From: Apophysomyces variabilis
Taxonomy: Eukaryota > Mucoromycota > Mucoromycetes > Mucorales > Mucoraceae
Assembly (NCBI GenBank): GCA_002749535.1
Contig: MZZL01000401.1
Coordinates: 625,165-689,164, forward strand
Direction of reading: 5' to 3'
DNA length: 64,000 nt
Positions 60,101 through 64,000 of this stretch are shown in pieces (positions within the stretch are counted from its first letter, which is position 1; each line of letters opens with the position of its first letter). A program made the position numbers and the translations under genes. The notes beneath the pieces are model-generated. The model ran no database searches. It was given only the letters and a program-made list of their open reading frames with translations, and had not been told where the DNA came from.

Positions 60101-61363
60101 GCGTACGAGCACACCAGCTGACAGGTGCAAAGGTCTCGCATGTATTACGCCTGTAAGAAAAAGAAGATTCGCGCAAATCGCCACGTAGAATCGAGCAGAA
60201 GCCTTTCCTGGATATTGTTGGCAACAACTCAAAATTTATGGGTTCAAAATTGATAAAATTTGCTAAGGAATCGAACAACTTTTTCAAAAATTGTTCGATG
60301 AAACGAAACATATGGTGAAAGAATACTTGCTCTGGCAGTAGTAGATCTACGCTAGGCGGATGTTGATTCAGCTGCTGACACTGATGTAAAGAGATTTACC
60401 CTGTGCAAATCAAGCCCGCCAACACGCTGAACAGGTAAGGAGACGTAAATCCGGGGACTGGAATATGTCTTGAAGAGATGGGCTCAAAATCTGTTCATAA
60501 TATGAGTGAAGCGTCGTCTCATTATATCAAGCAAGCCTCTAATGTACGCGAACAGAGATGCCTTCATCGGAAAAAGCATATACGGCCTAACGGAAGGCGC
60601 GGCAATCATCGGTTGAGGTTGCCCGCAACCATTACGTGTAACTCCAAAAAAATTCCTGTGAGGCACAAATGGAAGTGGAAACTCCGCGGACATCCGGGGA
60701 CATAGAAAAAACTTATCTTCGTTTTTCATCATCCGCTGTATGAGCCATGACGGGAAAAAATGGCTTGAACCAGTTGCTAATCTCTCCTTTTACCACCCAA
60801 AACATGTAATGCTTAAATTAAAAAATACAGTCAGTAAAAAGAATTAGCACCTAGCGTTGCAGCAAGTTGCGTGTCATTACGTAGAACAGCAAACGTGCAA
60901 AACGATCCCTAGGGGATTCTGAGTAGTTGCTTGTGATTGGTAGAGCAACGCCGACATCCTCGGCTTTTCTTTTTCCTCTTGCTCGGTGATAGCTACTCGA
61001 CAATTTACAAAGCCACATTTTGACTACGTTTAATCTAACAGCATCCACTCCTTCTTTGTCGTCAAAAAGCTCAAAAAAAGGCAACTGGAGAGCTGGGTCT
61101 AGACGTTGGAAATGTAGAACGAGATAAGGAAAAAAGGAAAAAGAAAACGAAGGGCTGAAGCATGTGATATAACTGTACAACATGAAGGAAAAGGATCTGA
61201 TAAAAAAGAACGCCCGTTCTCGTTTCTCATCGAGCGGAGAATTCAGAGAAACGGATGATTTATCTGATCTTTTTTCGATATATCAGATGGAGAAATCTGA
61301 GACTGAATTTTAAAAAAAAATCTGATAAAACTTTGACCAATAATATTTGTCCAGTAAAAAAAA
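57117..61363. other. Gene-poor stretch with decayed coding-like pieces
   Basis: Right of the MITE, the plus strand shows disconnected coding-like pieces near 57120-57350 (PTWPVHVMNLVSIHTDDSFQ), 57450-57540 (VRENAIKEIALHMELHQEAE) and 57750-57950, with stops between them. They may be the remains of one gene or element into which the MITE inserted. A minus-strand frame at 58063-58482 has two hydrophobic runs but no recognised family. The remainder shows nothing I can support. Confidence 0.35.
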
Positions 61364-61370
61364 TATAAAA
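61364..61370 (+). promoter_or_regulatory. TATA-box candidate for the phytochelatin-synthase-like gene
   Basis: TATAAAA lies 68 bases upstream of the ATG at 61438, followed by a GC-rich block (GGGGGCCC) and a C/T-rich leader, a reasonable core-promoter spacing for a fungal gene. Confidence 0.5.
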
Positions 61371-61437
61371 GGGGGCCCTCGTTCGATCTGATAAAAAACA
61401 ATCCTTCACTTTTCCCCGCCTTTCCGTTATACTCACC

Positions 61438-62360
61438 ATGACTTCCCGCACTATTTTTCACGCACGACACGCACTGAAACTCCCCCTGGCTTACAAACAC
61501 GATTTCACCAGAAGTTGGTTCCCAAGCACCTCTCAAGCCCATCGTCAGGTCACAACTGTTGTCGACTCTACCTCCCCTTTCTCTTTCCCTTTTCCCTTCC
61601 AACAACAACCTCCAAAACGCCCAGTAAACCTTGTCAACTTTACTTCGGCTGAAGGGAAAAGACTCTTCCGGGGAGCGATGGATCAAGGTCATGCCGAAAG
61701 CTTTTTCAAATTACTGGGCAATTTTTCCGCACAATCCTCTCCCATGTTGGGTGGCGTGAGCTCATGTACGTATAAACTTTATTGGAAAGTGCTTTCAGCT
61801 CACCTTTTTTTTACTTGTTTTCAACAGTGGCTATGGCACTTAACGCACTAGAAATTGATCCCAAGCGGATATGGAAGGGCAATTGGCGATGGTTCTCTGG
61901 AGAACAAATGAAGACCTGTTCCTCAAAAGAAGCGCTTTATCAAAATGGCATTCCATTCGATGAGTTCACCTGTCTGGCACAAACACATTGCGATGTAGAA
62001 GCAAGACGGGCCTCGGCAATGGGTTATCAAGAATTTGTTCAGGCTTTGGAAGATGTTACTTCCAATCCCAACAGTCAAATGGTTGTTAATTACTCCCGAA
62101 CAAAACTTGGTCAACGTGGTCATTCGCATTTCAGCCCTATTGGTGGCCATAATACGGCAGAAGGCATGACTCTTATCATGGATGTCGCTCGCGTAGAGTA
62201 CCCAAGTGTATGGGTTGATACACGTACACTATACGAAGCTATGATGGAAACTGAACACTCGGGTCAAAGTCGTGGCTATTTCATTCTGCGTCCAGGCAAA
62301 GCACAGCAATTTTTGAAATGCAGGGACTGCTCTCGCCAATGTAACCGCCGACGCGCTTGA
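61438..62360 (+). CDS. Phytochelatin-synthase-like protein lacking the catalytic cysteine
   Basis: Two exons, 61438-61765 and 61828-62360, join TCAT|GTACGT to TCAACAG|TGG and give 286 residues. Phytochelatin synthases (papain-like, clan CA) cleave glutathione and make (gamma-Glu-Cys)n peptides for metal binding. Matching blocks are FTSAEGKRLFRGAM, LAMALNALEIDPKRIWKG, NWRWFSGEQMKTC, GHSHFSPIGGHN and TLIMDVARVEYPSVW, then RGYFILRPG. The catalytic His (His210) and Asp (Asp228) are present with the normal 18-residue spacing. The nucleophile position in the usual PxYCGxxSL motif reads PMLGGVSSL: Gly105 (codon GGT at 61750) replaces Cys. The variable Cys-rich C-terminal domain of plant enzymes is absent. 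The Arg/Ser-rich N-terminus could be an organelle-targeting sequence. The reading frame is otherwise intact, so this looks like a pseudoenzyme rather than a pseudogene. Confidence 0.9.
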
Positions 62361-62625
62361 AGAAACATATACCTTTATCCCAACTCATCCATGCCTCCTG
62401 TATTTATCGCACTTACATTTTATTTCCCGACTGTACCATAATTCATTTTACTTGCTGCACATACAAAAACTTAAACTAAACAATAATAAAAAATTCCTCT
62501 CATTGACGCCATAGTTCCTCCGAATTTCGTTTGCTCGGGTCTGCAGCAGCGGGATTGGCTGTGTATATTTCACTTTCCGCAGATAAGCTCACGGCAAATC
62601 CGCCGCAAGCAAAATATTTTTCCCG
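62361..62625. other. 3' flank of the phytochelatin-synthase-like gene
   Basis: AT-rich flank with AATAAT-type sequences near 62480 that may serve polyadenylation. It is the presumed terminator side of the upstream gene and promoter side of the next. Confidence 0.4.
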
Positions 62626-62632
62626 TATAAAA
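62626..62632 (+). promoter_or_regulatory. TATA-box candidate upstream of the right-edge gene
   Basis: TATAAAA in a local GC-containing context (TCCCGTATAAAAAGG), similar to the box of the preceding gene. It suggests a transcription start for a plus-strand gene in 62.65-63.8 kb. Confidence 0.35.
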
Positions 62633-62904
62633 AGGAACTGCAGTACAGAAAGCTCTTCCGGGTGAACCTTTTGCTGTCAAACTTCTGAGAACAATCGATT
62701 CTGTCCTTACTACTTCAGTAAAGCGTGCGAGTTACGTACCAGGACGAAAAAAGGACAACTCTCTCCATCACGTTAGACAGCGAAACATATTCTTTTACCA
62801 TGCTTAAGGAGATCACTCACTCGCTGGAAGGGAAACACCCATAAATTTTACTTTTACCAGCTATGGCTCTGTTGCAGTGCGGCTCGTCCGTTACCATATA
62901 GATA

Positions 62905-63792
62905 TGCTAGCAAATACCAATGCGTGGAAAGGCTTTAGCGTACAGTATGGTGGATATCGAGGCAGCAGCTCTTATCTCAGGTCCTCACCGCAAAAGGATG
63001 CGTCGAACAACATATAAGTTTGCTTTTATAAGGCGCTTGATGTGTCTAAATATTCCTTGTATCAGTATTTTATTCTGGCTGAGAATTGTTGTAGCTTGGC
63101 AACGGTGTCGGAGACGCACTGTGTCATAAAGCACGTACCTGCGTCAAAAACAGCATCGTAATCTTAAAAGGCTCTACAGCTACAATCGTGCTTGTCGTGT
63201 CTAACTGTGAGTTACGAAAACATATCTTATGGACTCTCTGTTGGCAACATTATCTGGAAGCAAGGCAGTTAATGCTGCCTGATGTACGGTTAGTACTTGA
63301 GGATATCAAAACACCGACCCTTTCAGACACGTTTGACACTTGTTCCTGTCTTTGCGGTCGCTTAATCTGTAAGGCTCATGTGTCCTGGTCAATTTTAGCA
63401 CAAATCGTACTGTTACCAACCATCACGACCGGAATTACCACTGGCCTTGCTTGGAGTGTAAGTAAATATAGACAATCGAATTCATCTTTCCTGGTGCCCT
63501 TAACAAACATTGTACGTTTCTACAAATTTAAAGCTTCTGTTTTTTGGCAATGTATAGCTTCGTTAGCTGGATAGAAATAAAAAAAAGCAAATCAGGCAGT
63601 AGATTTGCCTGGAGAAAAAGAGAAACATCACGTAATGCCAAACAAGGCGCAGGGCAAGAAGATCCTATCAGAACAATAACTATCTTGAATACTAGAAATT
63701 CAACGTATTGGACTGACGATATTGTGCTAGTATTACCGTACACAGCATATGGAATGGCACTATGGACATTTTTGTTGTCTTTGGGACTTTAG
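62905..63792 (+). CDS. Probable multi-exon membrane protein, exon structure unresolved
   Basis: Coding-like plus-strand blocks occur in sequence: MLANTNAWKGFSVQYGGYRG from 62905; YFILAENCCSLATVSETHCV from about 63068, after a TATCAG acceptor; then, after the ACAG acceptor at 63180, LQSCLSCLTVSYENISYGLS and VGNIIWKQ. Next come VLEDIKTPTLSDTFDTCSCL with a following hydrophobic run (ILAQIVLLPTITTGITTGLA) ending near a GTAAGT donor at 63458. A final block from about 63550 ends DDIVLVLPYTAYGMALWTFL and a TAG at 63792. I could not join all blocks in phase, so the model is a sketch. Several hydrophobic segments suggest a multi-pass membrane protein of unknown family. Confidence 0.35.
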
Positions 63793-64000
63793 CTTTAATT
63801 CTTGATCTTCCAAATGCGTGGATCTGCTAGACTTATTGGCAAAGTACCTTTTGGTATTGATAAAATTCGAATCAGGGAATGGACTCGCTCATCCAATATA
63901 TTGTCAAAAGCGGTAGATATGCCGCTATCCTGATTTGCAGTCTCTGGAAGCAGCTTGTAGAGGTTTAAGGATTGCTCTTCAATTTTTTACTGTTGTTCAC
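63793..64000. other. Right edge of the window
   Basis: Short AT-rich sequence with no supported feature; 3' flank of the preceding candidate gene. Confidence 0.4.

Noticed and set aside
1..64000. CRISPR arrays, prophage, integrons, operons
   Set aside because: The window is eukaryotic with spliced genes; no regularly spaced repeats or bacterial-type gene clusters were found.

Overview
The window is nuclear DNA of a fungus, most likely an early-diverging filamentous lineage such as Mucoromycota (Mucorales). The evidence is the gene mix: a Zn(II)2Cys6 regulator and a velvet-family regulator (fungal), next to a presenilin and a giant calponin-homology/spectrin-type protein, which are rare or absent in most Dikarya. 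Genes carry many short introns (mostly 45-110 nt, GT-AG plus some GC-AG) and are separated by AT-rich intergenic DNA. No bacterial, organellar or viral gene was recognised. The lineage call is an inference; no rRNA or other marker is present.

Layout. 1-6262 (-): 5' part of a gene for a protein of more than 2000 residues with two CH domains and spectrin-like coils, running off the left edge. 7258-8949 (-): decayed Fanzor/TnpB-type nuclease. 9.4-14.1 kb: gene-poor. 14113-16239 (+): ten-exon coiled-coil protein, convergent with RPL16 (uL13) at 16492-17274 (-). 18049-18650 (-): possible small gene. 19177-21041: complete Tc1/mariner (IS630) transposon with TA duplication and 251-bp inverted repeats that match exactly. 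22962-25321 (+): presenilin whose first exon encodes a MYND zinc finger. 25808-26959 (-): Zn2Cys6 regulator. 27928-29753 (-): TRM5. 30364-32975 (-): HMT1/ATM1-type half ABC transporter. 33105-33857 (-): unknown protein with a C-terminal zinc-ribbon-like motif. 38027-38886 (-): RRP15. 39-47 kb: gene-poor, with a 267-base assembly gap. 47060-47649 (+): small membrane protein. 47874-49542 (-): velvet protein. 50786-52096 (-): unknown disordered protein. 52-61 kb: gene-poor, with a 211-bp hAT-type MITE and a foldback element. 61438-62360 (+): phytochelatin-synthase-like protein lacking the nucleophilic cysteine. 62.6-63.8 kb: unresolved membrane-protein exons.

How the genes relate. TRM5, RPL16 and RRP15 are housekeeping genes of tRNA modification, the 60S subunit and ribosome assembly. 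The Zn2Cys6 and velvet proteins are nuclear regulators. The HMT1-like transporter and the phytochelatin-synthase-like protein belong to families that cooperate in heavy-metal detoxification, but they lie about 28 kb apart and the synthase homologue looks catalytically inactive. Nothing here forms an operon. All exon structures were built by hand from splice signals and reading frame, with no transcript data.
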